This document shows, piece after piece, positions 6,899 through 15,393 of a stretch of DNA of 34,067 nt. This DNA comes from RXIX01 sp003989075 (lineage in GTDB: Bacteria; Pseudomonadota; Gammaproteobacteria; Competibacterales; Competibacteraceae), in contig JAKOYN010000001.1 of NCBI GenBank assembly GCA_029780415.1, forward strand, positions 1 through 34,067. The letters are read 5' to 3'. Each line of letters begins with the position of its first letter. Within the stretch, counting starts at the first letter, position 1. A program made the position numbers and the translations under genes. The notes beneath the pieces were generated by a model that saw only the letters and a program-made list of their open reading frames with translations, ran no database searches and was not told the origin of the DNA.

Positions 6899-9800
6899 AC
6901 TACGCGGTCCGCTTTCTGCTGCTGGCGCTGTGGCTGCTGCCGGCGCTGGGTCCGGAATCGGCCGCCGCTGCGCGCGAGAGTGCGGATCAAGCGGTTCTGA
7001 CGGTGGTAGTTGACGACAATTACCCGCCCTATGTGTTCCGCGACAGCCACGGCACACCCAAGGGCTACCTGGTGGACTGGTGGGCGCTCTGGTCGCGCCG
7101 GACTGGGGTCGCGGTGGATCTGCAGGCTTCCGATTGGGCCCTGGCGCTGCGCCGGATCGAGGATGGCGAGGCTCAGGTGATCGACACGGTGTTCGAGACT
7201 GCCGAGCGCCAGCGTTTCCTGGATTTTTCGCCGCCCTATGCCGACATTCCGGTGTCGATTTTTGCGCATACCAGCATTGGCGGACTCAGCGATATCGACA
7301 CCCTGCGCGGTTTCGTGGTCGGTGCCAAGACCGGCGATGCCTGTGTCGAGCGTCTGCGCAGCTCGGGTGTGACCGATCTGGCGCTGCATGACAGCTATCA
7401 GCAGCTGGTGAATGCAGCCATCGCCGGCAAGATCAAGGTGTTTTGCCTGGATGAACCGCCGGCGCAGTTCCTGCTGTACCGGGCCAATGCCCATCACGAT
7501 TTTCGCCAGATGTTTACCCTGTACACCGGTCAGTTTCACCGCGCGGTGCGCCGCGGTGATCAGGCCACGCTGGCGCTGCTGGCGCGTGGCAGCGCGGCGA
7601 TCAGTGCCGGGGAGTTGCAGGCGCTGCACGACAAATGGATGGGCAGCGAACTGCGCACCGCGCAGCAGCCCTATGCACAGGTGATCGCCTATGGCCTGCT
7701 GGCGGCGCTGCTGGCCGGAGCGCTGCTGGCCGCCTGGAGCCTGACCCTGCGCCAGCAGATCAAGAAACGCACCGCCGAACTGCGCGAGGAACGGCGCCGG
7801 CTGCGGGCGCTGATCGATGCCCTGCCGGCCCTGGTCTGGCTGAAGGATCCTGATGGCGTATATCTGGCCTGCAACCCGGTTTTTGAGCGCTTTTTTGGCG
7901 CGTCGGAAACAGCCATCATCGGCAGGACCGACTATGACTTCGTTGAGCGCGAACAGGCTGATGCCTTTCGTGCCGCTGATCGCAGCACCCTGGCTGCGGG
8001 CGTCGCCCGTACCTTTGAGGAAGAGATTAGCTTCGCCGTCGATGGCCAGCGTGTATGCCTGGAAACTACCAAGATTCCGCTGCACGGCCCTGACCAGCGC
8101 CTGATCGGCGTAATGGGCATTGGCTGGGATATCACCGCCCGCCAGCAGAGCGAGACCCAGTTGCGCGCCGCCCAGGCCGAAGCCACCCGTCTGCTGGCGG
8201 CAGCCGATCAATCGCGGCTGGCGCTGCTCAGCCTGCTGGAAGACCAACAGCGGGCGCAGGAACAGTTGCGCAAACTGTCTCTGGCGGTGGAGCAAAGCCC
8301 CAGCAGTGTGATGATCACGGACCTGGAAGGGCGTATCGAGTACGTTAACGCCGCCTTTGTCCGCATTTCGGGCTATGCGCCCGCCGAGGTGCTGGGCCAG
8401 AACCCGCGCATGCTGCGATCCGGGCAGACGCCGCCTACGACCTATCAGGATCTCTGGGCCTGCCTGAAGCGTGGCATGGTCTGGGAAGGCCAGTTCAGCA
8501 ACCAGCGCCGCAATGGCGAGATCTACGTCGAGTCGGCACGCGTCGCCCCAATTCGCCAGCCGGACGGGCGCATGACCCATTATCTGGCGCTGAAGGAAGA
8601 TATCACCGAGCAGAAGCGCATCAGCGAGGAGCTGGAGCGTTACCGTCATCATCTGGAGGAATTGGTGGCGGAGCGGACCTTGCAACTGGAACAGGCCAAA
8701 GCGACCGCCGAGGCCGCCAGTCAGGCCAAGAGCAGCTTCCTGGCCAATATGAGCCACGAGATTCGTACACCGATGAATGCCATCATCGGCCTGACTCATC
8801 TGCTGCGGCGCGGCGTCCACGAGGCCGAGCAGCAGGACAAGCTGCGCAAGCTCGCCGATTCGGCGCATCACCTGCTGCAGATCATCAACGACATTCTCGA
8901 TATCTCCAAGATCGAGGCCGGCCAGCTGCGGCTTGAACAGGTGAGCTTTAGCCTGGATACGGTGCTGGGCAAGGTGGCTGCTCTGGTGCTGGAGCGGGTG
9001 CGGGCCAAGGGATTGGAACTGGTGGTCGATAATGACCCGGCGCTGGCGCAGCCCGTGTGCGGCGACCCGACCCGGCTGGCACAGGCGCTGTTGAACTATC
9101 TGAGCAATGCAGTCAAGTTCACTGCGGCTGGCGTGGTGGTATTGCGTGCCCGGGTCATTGCCACGCGGGACGAGGACTGGCTGGTGCGTTTCGAGGTGCG
9201 CGATACCGGTATTGGCATTGCCCCGGACGTGCTGGGGCGGCTGTTCCAGGCCTTTGAGCAGGCCGATGTCTCGATCACCCGCCAGTACGGTGGTACCGGT
9301 CTGGGCCTGGCCATTACCCGGCGGCTGGCGCAACTGATGGGCGGCGAGGTTGGTGCGGAAAGTCAGCCGGGCGTGGGCAGCCTGTTCTGGTTCACGGCCC
9401 GCCTGGGTCGCCTGGCGCCGGTGCCGCTCCCCATGGCGCGCACCCTGATTGGTCAGCTCGCCGGCCGGCGGGCGCTGGTCGTGGATGATATCGCCGAGGC
9501 CCGCGAGACGCTGGCGGCGATGCTGGCGGATCTGGGGCTGTGCGTAATAACCGCTGACAGTGGCGCTGCGGCGCTGCGCCTGCTGCTGGAGGCGGATCAG
9601 GCCGGCTGTTCCTATGAGCTGCTGTTGCTGGATTGGCGGATGCCGGAGCTGGATGGCCTGGATGTGATGGCGCGGCTGCGCCAGATGGATTTGCGCCAGC
9701 CGCCGGCGCGCTTGCTGCTGACCGCCTACGATGAACCGCAACTGCGCGATGCGGCGCTGCAGGCCGGATTCCAGGCGGTACTGATCAAGCCGGTGACCCC

Positions 9801-10941
9801 ATCGACCCTGCACGATACCCTGCTGAATGTGCTGCAGCCGGATGTGGCCGGCACTCCAGCAGTGCTGGCGCCATCCGGCGTCGAAACCGAGCTGGCGCGG
9901 GCCTGCACAGGTGCCCGGTTGCTGCTTTGCGAGGATAACCTGATTAATCAGGAGGTGGTGCTGGAGCTGCTCAAGGTCGTTGGCCTGCGGGTCGATGTGG
10001 CCAGCAATGGCGCCGAAGGGCTGGACAGGGTGGCACGGACGGCTTACGACCTGATTCTGATGGATGTGCAAATGCCGGTGCTCGATGGCCTGGAGGCGAC
10101 TCGCGCCATTCGTGCTCTGCCTGACGGTGAGCGGGTACCAATTCTGGCGATGACCGCCAATGCCTTTGGCGAGGATCGCCGCCGCTGTCTGGATGCCGGC
10201 ATGAATGATTACGTCGCCAAGCCGGTCGATCCAGATGCTTTGTTCGCCGCGTTGCTCAAGTGGCTGCCGCGTCCGGTGCAGCAGGCAGTGCCGGGCGCGG
10301 CCGTGCTGTTGCCGCCACCCGTCGTCGATGAGACTCTGCGTCAGCAACTGGCGACGCTGCAGGTGCTGGATGCTGAGCAGGGCCTGCGGGCGACGCTGGG
10401 CCGGGTGGATGCCTACCTGCGCCTGCTGCACGCCTATGCCCAGCATCATGCCGGTGATCTGGCGCTGTTGCGCGCCAGCCTGGCCACGGGCGATTGCGCC
10501 GAGGCCGTGCGGCTGGCCCATACCCTCAAGGGTGTCACCGGTACCCTGGGTGCACCGGGCCTGCAGGCGGTAGCGGGTGAGCTGGAAAACGCTCTGCTCA
10601 CGTCTGGCGACAGTGCTGTGATCGAAGCCCTGATGACCCGTGCCGATCTGGAGCAGCGCAGCCTGCTGGCCGGAATCGCCAGCCTGCCCGAGGCGACCCG
10701 CGCCACGCCGCCGGCCATGACTGGGGATAGTGATCAGCTTGAGGCGCTGCTCGATCAACTGGAGAGGCTGCTGGCGATCGGCGATTTGGAGGCGAGTACG
10801 CAGATGCGCGCTGCTATCCCCCTGCTGAACACGCTGCCCGATGGCGCGGGTGAACTGCTACAGCATCAGATCGAGCGCTTCGACTATGAAGCGGCCCTGG
10901 CCACTCTGCGCGCGGCGCGTGCCGCTGCCCCATCATCCTGA
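6895..10941 (+). CDS. BvgS-like hybrid sensor histidine kinase (SBP-TM-PAS2-HK-REC2-Hpt)
   Basis: This 1348-residue membrane phosphorelay kinase has an N-terminal signal peptide, then one periplasmic solute-binding domain of the amino-acid type (about 35-260: VVVDDNYPPYVFRDSHGTP), a transmembrane helix (about 262-285) and two PAS domains (about 300-420 and 455-575). The HisKA domain has H621 in FLANMSHEIRTPMN; the ATPase domain has YLSNAVKFT, RDTGIGI and GGTGLGLAI. Receiver 1 has D913 (LLLDWRMPELDG), receiver 2 has D1057 (LMDVQMPVLDG), and the C-terminal Hpt domain has H1209 (LAHTLKGVTGTLG). This is the full His-Asp-His relay of BvgS/EvgS proteins, with two receivers rather than one. The start overlaps the stop of the preceding CBS-PAS gene by four bases. 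The ligand is unknown; no partner DNA-binding regulator is encoded nearby, but the REC-HD-GYP protein upstream could receive the phosphate. Confidence 0.95.
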   Translation: MNYAVRFLLLALWLLPALGPESAAAARESADQAVLTVVVDDNYPPYVFRDSHGTPKGYLVDWWALWSRRTGVAVDLQASDWALALRRIEDGEAQVIDTVFETAERQRFLDFSPPYADIPVSIFAHTSIGGLSDIDTLRGFVVGAKTGDACVERLRSSGVTDLALHDSYQQLVNAAIAGKIKVFCLDEPPAQFLLYRANAHHDFRQMFTLYTGQFHRAVRRGDQATLALLARGSAAISAGELQALHDKWMGSELRTAQQPYAQVIAYGLLAALLAGALLAAWSLTLRQQIKKRTAELREERRRLRALIDALPALVWLKDPDGVYLACNPVFERFFGASETAIIGRTDYDFVEREQADAFRAADRSTLAAGVARTFEEEISFAVDGQRVCLETTKIPLHGPDQRLIGVMGIGWDITARQQSETQLRAAQAEATRLLAAADQSRLALLSLLEDQQRAQEQLRKLSLAVEQSPSSVMITDLEGRIEYVNAAFVRISGYAPAEVLGQNPRMLRSGQTPPTTYQDLWACLKRGMVWEGQFSNQRRNGEIYVESARVAPIRQPDGRMTHYLALKEDITEQKRISEELERYRHHLEELVAERTLQLEQAKATAEAASQAKSSFLANMSHEIRTPMNAIIGLTHLLRRGVHEAEQQDKLRKLADSAHHLLQIINDILDISKIEAGQLRLEQVSFSLDTVLGKVAALVLERVRAKGLELVVDNDPALAQPVCGDPTRLAQALLNYLSNAVKFTAAGVVVLRARVIATRDEDWLVRFEVRDTGIGIAPDVLGRLFQAFEQADVSITRQYGGTGLGLAITRRLAQLMGGEVGAESQPGVGSLFWFTARLGRLAPVPLPMARTLIGQLAGRRALVVDDIAEARETLAAMLADLGLCVITADSGAAALRLLLEADQAGCSYELLLLDWRMPELDGLDVMARLRQMDLRQPPARLLLTAYDEPQLRDAALQAGFQAVLIKPVTPSTLHDTLLNVLQPDVAGTPAVLAPSGVETELARACTGARLLLCEDNLINQEVVLELLKVVGLRVDVASNGAEGLDRVARTAYDLILMDVQMPVLDGLEATRAIRALPDGERVPILAMTANAFGEDRRRCLDAGMNDYVAKPVDPDALFAALLKWLPRPVQQAVPGAAVLLPPPVVDETLRQQLATLQVLDAEQGLRATLGRVDAYLRLLHAYAQHHAGDLALLRASLATGDCAEAVRLAHTLKGVTGTLGAPGLQAVAGELENALLTSGDSAVIEALMTRADLEQRSLLAGIASLPEATRATPPAMTGDSDQLEALLDQLERLLAIGDLEASTQMRAAIPLLNTLPDGAGELLQHQIERFDYEAALATLRAARAAAPSS

Positions 10942-10948
10942 ACGAACG

Positions 10949-13060
10949 ATGGCCATGAACGATATTTCCGAGCAGCAGAGCGAGCCCGGCGCGCATCCGG
11001 GTCTGTCCGTTGCCGAGCGCGGCGCCCGGACCCTGGCCTGCCTGGATTATCTCAACGAAGCGATCAGCATTTTCGATGGCGAACTGCGCCTGCTGGTGTG
11101 GAACCGGCGTTTTGTCGAGCTGCTGGATTTTCCGCCCGATCTGTTGCGCGTCGGGCTGCCGTTCGCAGCGGTGATTGCCTATAACGCCAGTCGTGGCGAA
11201 TACGGTCCCGGCGATCCACAGACCCAGGTCGCCGAGCGGGTGCGCCTGGCGCACGCCTTTCAAAGCCACTGTTTCGAGCGTACCCGCCCGGATGGCACGG
11301 TGCTGGAGATTCGCGGCGAGCCCATCGCCGGCGGCGGTTTCATTACGGTCTACGAAGACATCACCGCCCGTAAGCGCGCTGAGACTGCGCTGCGCGAGAG
11401 TCATGAACGTCTGGAAGCGCGGGTGCTCGAGCGCACCACTGAACTGCTGGCGCTCAACGCCCAGTTGGCGCAGGAAATCGAGGAGCGCCGGCGCATCGCC
11501 GCTGCGCTGGGCGAGAGCGAGAGCCGCATTCGCCTGATTACCGACACCGTGCCGGCGCTGATCGCCTACCTTGACGCTGAGCGCCGCTACCAGTTCGCCA
11601 ACCAGAAGCACGCCGAATGGTTCGGTCAGCCCGCTGACAGCCTGCTCGGCCATACCCTGGATGAACTGCTGGACCCACTGCTGGCGCGGCGCCTGCAGGA
11701 TCATGTCGATGCTGCCCTGGACGGGCGCAGCACCCATGTCGAATACGAATGGATCACGCCGTCCGGGCGGCGCTATGTGCGCTCCTTCTTCATCCCGCAC
11801 GCGCCACCGCAACCGGATAGCGCCCGCGCGGCGGTGGTGGGCTGCTTCGTGCTCAGCGAGGATCTGACCGAATACCGTCAGGCACAGATGGCGCTCAATC
11901 AGGCGCAAAAGCTCAAGGCAGTCGGTCAGCTCACCGGTGGCATCGCCCATGATTTCAACAACCTGCTGACCATCATCCTCGGCCATCTGGCCATGCTGGA
12001 GGAGGGGCTGCGCGATAACCCGGAACTGCACAAGTCGGCGCACACGGCGATGAACGCCGCCCGGCGCGGCGCCGACCTGACCCGGCGCCTGCTGGCCTTT
12101 TCCCGCCAGCAGACCTTGTTGCCGCGCCTGCTGTCGCCGCCGCAGCAGTTGCAGGAAATCGCCGAACTGCTGACTCGCACCCTCGGCGCCAGCGTCGAAC
12201 TGGAAACCGAAGCGGCGGCGACGGTCTGGACTATCCGCGTCGATCCGGGGCAGTTGACCAACGCCGTGCTCAATCTGGCGATCAACGCCCGCGACGCCAT
12301 GCCCAACGGTGGCCGGCTGCGGATCAGCGCTGACAACGTCACCCTCGATAGCGCCTATGCCACCCGGCATCCGGATGTGGTGCCGGGCGACTATGTGCGC
12401 CTGGCGGTCGCCGACAGCGGCTGCGGCATGACGGTGGACGTGCTGGAACGGGCCTTTGAGCCGTTTTTCACCACCAAGGCGCTCGGTGCCGGTACCGGGC
12501 TGGGCCTGAGCATGGTCTACGGGTTCGTGCAGCAGTCCAGTGGCCACGTGCGTATCCGCAGCCAGCCCGGCGCCGGTACCACCGTTGAGCTGTATCTGCC
12601 GCGCCATGTACCGCGTGGCCGTGAGGCTGTAACGAGGGTTGAGACACCGCTTGATGACAGCCATCTGCGCGGTCATGAAGCGGTGCTGCTGGTTGAGGAT
12701 GATCCGGATATTCGCGACTTCGTGGCCCGTGCCCTGACCAGCCTCGGCTATCGGGTGCGCGAGGCAGTCGATGGTCGCGAGGCGCTGGCGCTGCTGGCGC
12801 AGCCGCAGCCGCTTGATCTGCTGCTGAGTGATATGACCATGCCCGGCGGCATCGGTGGCCATGAACTGGCCCTGGCCGCGCGCCGCCAGCGGCCCGGCAT
12901 CCGGGTGCTGCTGATGTCCGGCTATTCGGAACAGGCGGTGGCGGTCGGTCTGCCGGCGGATTGCGCGCTGCTGGAAAAGCCGTTTCTGAAACCGGATCTG
13001 GCGCGGGCGGTACGGCGCACCCTGGATCGTCCACCGACAGGACCGGCAGCCGATGACTGA
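10949..13060 (+). CDS. PAS-PAS hybrid histidine kinase with C-terminal receiver
   Basis: This 703-residue soluble hybrid kinase begins with a PAS_7-type domain (about 20-145: LDYLNEAISIFDGELRLLVW, then YEDITARKRAE). A coiled coil (about 145-190) is followed by a second PAS (about 190-300), a HisKA domain with H334 in GGIAHDFNNLL, an ATPase domain (NAVLNLAINARDAMP, GTGLGLSMVYGF) and a receiver with D628 in LLSDMTMPGG. The HDFNN type of H-box marks the HisKA subgroup usually paired with its own receiver. No transmembrane helix is seen. The start at 10949, eight bases after the previous stop, is preferred to an upstream Met at 10841 that lies inside the preceding gene in another frame. Its end overlaps tadA by eight bases. 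Confidence 0.93.
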   Translation: MAMNDISEQQSEPGAHPGLSVAERGARTLACLDYLNEAISIFDGELRLLVWNRRFVELLDFPPDLLRVGLPFAAVIAYNASRGEYGPGDPQTQVAERVRLAHAFQSHCFERTRPDGTVLEIRGEPIAGGGFITVYEDITARKRAETALRESHERLEARVLERTTELLALNAQLAQEIEERRRIAAALGESESRIRLITDTVPALIAYLDAERRYQFANQKHAEWFGQPADSLLGHTLDELLDPLLARRLQDHVDAALDGRSTHVEYEWITPSGRRYVRSFFIPHAPPQPDSARAAVVGCFVLSEDLTEYRQAQMALNQAQKLKAVGQLTGGIAHDFNNLLTIILGHLAMLEEGLRDNPELHKSAHTAMNAARRGADLTRRLLAFSRQQTLLPRLLSPPQQLQEIAELLTRTLGASVELETEAAATVWTIRVDPGQLTNAVLNLAINARDAMPNGGRLRISADNVTLDSAYATRHPDVVPGDYVRLAVADSGCGMTVDVLERAFEPFFTTKALGAGTGLGLSMVYGFVQQSSGHVRIRSQPGAGTTVELYLPRHVPRGREAVTRVETPLDDSHLRGHEAVLLVEDDPDIRDFVARALTSLGYRVREAVDGREALALLAQPQPLDLLLSDMTMPGGIGGHELALAARRQRPGIRVLLMSGYSEQAVAVGLPADCALLEKPFLKPDLARAVRRTLDRPPTGPAADD

Positions 13061-13574
13061 AGAGCAGCCTGGCGATGACGCCTGCGACCGCTATTGGATG
13101 CGGCAGGCCCTGGAGTTGGCACGGCGGGCGGCTGAAGTGGGCGAGGTGCCGGTGGGTGCGCTGCTGCTTTGCGAGGGCGCGGTGATCGGCGAGGGTTGGA
13201 ATCAGCCGATTGGTGCCTGTGATCCGACCGCTCACGCCGAGGTGCTGGCGCTGCGCGCAGCGGCGGCGCGGCTGGGCAATTACCGTCTGGTGAACAGTAC
13301 GCTGTATGTGACCCTGGAGCCGTGTCCGATGTGCGCCGGGGCGCTGGTCCATGCGCGGGTGGCGCGGGTGGTATTCGGGGCCGCTGATCCACGCAGCGGT
13401 GCCGCTGGCAGTGTGTTTAACCTGTTGCAGGCGGAGGCGCTCAACCACCGGGCAAGCGTGACCGGGGGTGTGGAAGCCGAGGCCTGTGGGGCGCTGCTGC
13501 GGGATTTTTTCCGCGCCCGCCGGGTGAAGGTGCGGCCGGACGCGGCAGCGAACGGGTTGCCTAGCGCTGGTTGA
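13053..13574 (+). CDS. tadA: tRNA-specific adenosine deaminase TadA
   Basis: This 173-residue zinc deaminase converts the wobble adenosine A34 of tRNA-Arg(ACG) to inosine. The catalytic signature is intact: H61-A-E63 in TAHAEVLALR and C91-P-M-C94 in EPCPMCAGALVHARV, together with the VGALL and YRLVNSTLYVTLEPC strands typical of TadA. The ATG lies within the end of the preceding hybrid kinase gene (eight-base overlap in another frame), so it is probably translationally coupled to a signalling operon. That is unusual company for an essential tRNA-editing gene, which may also have an internal promoter. Its 3' end overlaps the convergent membrane-protein gene by 14 bases. Confidence 0.95.
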   Translation: MTEEQPGDDACDRYWMRQALELARRAAEVGEVPVGALLLCEGAVIGEGWNQPIGACDPTAHAEVLALRAAAARLGNYRLVNSTLYVTLEPCPMCAGALVHARVARVVFGAADPRSGAAGSVFNLLQAEALNHRASVTGGVEAEACGALLRDFFRARRVKVRPDAAANGLPSAG

Positions 13575-14559
13575 AACCGCCGCTGTTTTCATACTGCGGC
13601 GGCTGTTGCCACCAGGAGGGCGCTTGCCGTGTTTCCTGAGTAGCACGCCGGGTTTGCTCCTGACGTTGCTGTTGCTCGATCTGCTGACGTTGCAGTTCCT
13701 CCATCTGGGCACGCTGTTCCTCGCGCGCGCGCTGCTTGGCCTGCTGTGCTGCCTTGCGCAGTTCGATCAGCGTGCTGTCGTCGGGTGTGGCGCTCAAGCC
13801 GCGCCGGATATAGCCGAGGCTTTCATCGGTCTGACCGCGGCGCAGGCTTTGCTCAGCGGCACCCCGGTAATAGGCGGCGATGCGCTGAATGCCATCGAGG
13901 GCAACCGGGTTGTTGGGCTGCAGTTCCAGAACGCGCCGGTAGCTGGAAAGGGCGTTGGCATTAGCGGGCGCGGTGAGCCGGCGGTTATCCATTTGCTGGC
14001 GCGCGTCGGCGAGCAGTTGATCAACGGTCTGCTGCGGCTCCGGGACTGGTGCTGGTGCTGGTGCTGGTGCTGGTTCGAGACTGGGTGTGCCTGCTGCTGC
14101 GCCCACCGCTGGAGCTGTGTCGGCGGCTGGCGCGGTGGTGTCGGTAGCCGGACTGGTGTCGGCGGCTGGCGCGGTGGAGTCAGTGACCTGGACCGCATCC
14201 GTCGCGGGCGCGGCTGGGTTGTTATCGGGTTCGACCGTGATGGGCGCAGGCGCGGGCACCGGTTCGGGTTTGGCTGCTTCAACCGGTTTCGTGGCCGTCG
14301 CCGGGTTTGCAGCGAGCCGATATGCGGGCTTTGCCGTAGGCACTTCCTCGGTGTTGCGCAGGAACTGTTGCACATCCTGGATCGCGGGTAACTGCCAGAG
14401 GAAATAAATCCCGGTAGCGAAGGCAATCGTGACCATGCCCAGGTAAAGGGCGAAGTGCTTGAGCCACTGACGAAGGGCCAGGAAAGCGCCTTCGGGGGTG
14501 TTATGCCCGGGTGGCGGCTGGTGCGCGTGGGGTTTGGGGATGGGGGTCGCCTGTTTCAT
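13561..14559 (-). CDS. Membrane-anchored TPR/coiled-coil protein, Pro-Ala-rich
   Basis: This is a 332-residue protein of unknown function. A His-Pro-rich cytoplasmic N-terminus leads to one transmembrane helix (about 36-57). A long low-complexity Ala-Pro-Thr-Asp segment (about 80-195) follows, then a TPR-like helical region (ALSSYRRVLELQPNNPVAL, AEQSLRRGQTDESLGYI) and a Gln/Arg-rich coiled coil at the end. The topology suggests a single-pass inner-membrane protein with a periplasmic TPR/coiled-coil domain, as in cell-envelope scaffold proteins. The Met at 14559 was chosen because it directly precedes a plausible N-terminus, although no good ribosome binding site is seen; an upstream extension to 14706 would run through the tRNA promoter and is unlikely. 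The 3' end overlaps tadA on the opposite strand. Confidence 0.75.
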   Translation of the reverse strand: MKQATPIPKPHAHQPPPGHNTPEGAFLALRQWLKHFALYLGMVTIAFATGIYFLWQLPAIQDVQQFLRNTEEVPTAKPAYRLAANPATATKPVEAAKPEPVPAPAPITVEPDNNPAAPATDAVQVTDSTAPAADTSPATDTTAPAADTAPAVGAAAGTPSLEPAPAPAPAPVPEPQQTVDQLLADARQQMDNRRLTAPANANALSSYRRVLELQPNNPVALDGIQRIAAYYRGAAEQSLRRGQTDESLGYIRRGLSATPDDSTLIELRKAAQQAKQRAREEQRAQMEELQRQQIEQQQRQEQTRRATQETRQAPSWWQQPPQYENSGGFNQR

Positions 14560-14618
14560 CGGAAAAGGTAGTGGATACCAGGGTTTGCCGGGTTCAGGGA
14601 CAGCGCGCCAACGGGGGA

Positions 14619-14646
14619 TTGGCAAAACGCTCGAATCAGGTAGAAT
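14619..14646 (+). promoter_or_regulatory. Sigma-70 promoter for tRNA-Ser
   Basis: TTGGCA (14619-14624) and TAGAAT (14641-14646) are separated by 16 bases, followed by an AT-rich stretch. Transcription would start near 14653, about 30 bases before the mature tRNA. Confidence 0.7.
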
Positions 14647-14684
14647 ATATAGCTCTTTTCTGGCTGCTCCAAGCAGAACCCTCT

Positions 14685-14777
14685 GGAGAGGTACCGAAGT
14701 GGCCATAACGGCGCCGACTCGAAATCGGATGGGGGCTTAGCCGCCCCACGTGGGTTCGAATCCCACCCTCTCCGCCA
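14685..14777 (+). tRNA. tRNA-Ser (anticodon CGA)
   Basis: This is a 93-base class II tRNA with encoded CCA. The acceptor GGAGAGG (14685-14691) pairs fully with CCTCTCC (14767-14773), and G14774 is the discriminator. The anticodon loop is CTCGAAA (14718-14724) with anticodon CGA, reading UCG. The long variable arm (about 14730-14749, TGGGG against CCCCA) and the T arm GTGGG-TTCGAAT-CCCAC are typical of serine tRNAs. The anticodon stem has four good pairs and a G-A opposition at the 27-43 position. Confidence 0.97.
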
Positions 14778-14790
14778 ATTCAGTTTTTCC

Positions 14791-14821
14791 AAGAAAGCCC
14801 GGTGATGAGCCGGGCTTTCTT
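14791..14821 (+). terminator. Intrinsic terminator after tRNA-Ser
   Basis: AAGAAAGCCCGG and CCGGGCTTTCTT form a perfect 12-bp stem with a seven-base loop, beginning 14 bases after the tRNA. The stem is G+C-rich in the middle and ends in a T-rich arm. Confidence 0.85.
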
Positions 14822-14910
14822 GTGTCTGGGAATTGTCATCCAGATTGTCCCGGCGTTCGGCATTTGGAGTGAACAGTGTCTTATCCAGCATTTCCATGGG
14901 AGAAGTCGCA

Positions 14911-15300
14911 ATGCCAAAATCAGCGAAGATCTGGTGGCTGCTGGGCAGTGTGGCCATGTTGCTGGCCGTGGCGATGGGCGCGTTCGGCGCACATGCTCTA
15001 AAGGAACTGCTGCCCCCTGAGCGCATGGCGGTTTACCAGACTGCGGTGAATTATCATGTTTACCATGCGCTTGGCTTGCTGGCGATTGGCGCCCTGGCCT
15101 TGCGTATTCCGGACGCGGCGTGGCTGCGCGCCGCCGGCCTGTTGATGGGCAGCGGTCTGCTGCTGTTTTCAGGTAGCCTGTATGCGCTGGCGCTGAGCGG
15201 TGTGCGTGGTCTGGGTGCCATCACCCCACTGGGTGGGGTGGCGTTCCTGCTGGCTTGGCTGGCGCTGGCCCTTGCGGTGTTTCGCTCCGATAGCGCTTGA
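14911..15300 (+). CDS. DUF423 family inner-membrane protein
   Basis: This is a 129-residue protein with four predicted membrane helices. The start carries the family hallmark GAFGAHALKE, followed by YQTAVNYHVYHALGL and a C-terminal helix pair with GVRGLGAITPLGGVAFL. DUF423 proteins (YgdD-like) are widespread small inner-membrane proteins of unknown function. The start at 14911 is fixed by GGGAGAAG just upstream; an in-frame Met at 14833 is less likely. It lies 90 bases after the tRNA terminator and 93 bases before the dehalogenase gene on the same strand. Confidence 0.92.
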   Translation: MPKSAKIWWLLGSVAMLLAVAMGAFGAHALKELLPPERMAVYQTAVNYHVYHALGLLAIGALALRIPDAAWLRAAGLLMGSGLLLFSGSLYALALSGVRGLGAITPLGGVAFLLAWLALALAVFRSDSA

Positions 15301-15393
15301 GCACAGGGACCCGGGCAGCCGGTGCCGCGCCGTGTGACTGCAAGCGCGTTTGGCATTTTCGACATTCAAGATCCACGTTCCTGGAGTCCGTTT

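Noticed and set aside
6859..10758. 1299-codon minus-strand frame opposite the BvgS-like kinase gene
   Set aside because: A long antisense shadow produced by high GC and third-position bias; its Gln/His-rich text has no domain signatures, while the plus strand encodes a complete kinase.
4283..13060. Mobile element or phage island as the origin of the signalling block
   Set aside because: No transposase, integrase, terminal repeats or composition shift was seen; the genes look like ordinary chromosomal signalling genes.
14556..15026. Minus-strand frame with text like RRGWDSNPRGAAKPPSDFES
   Set aside because: It is the antisense of tRNA-Ser, a well-known source of spurious protein predictions.
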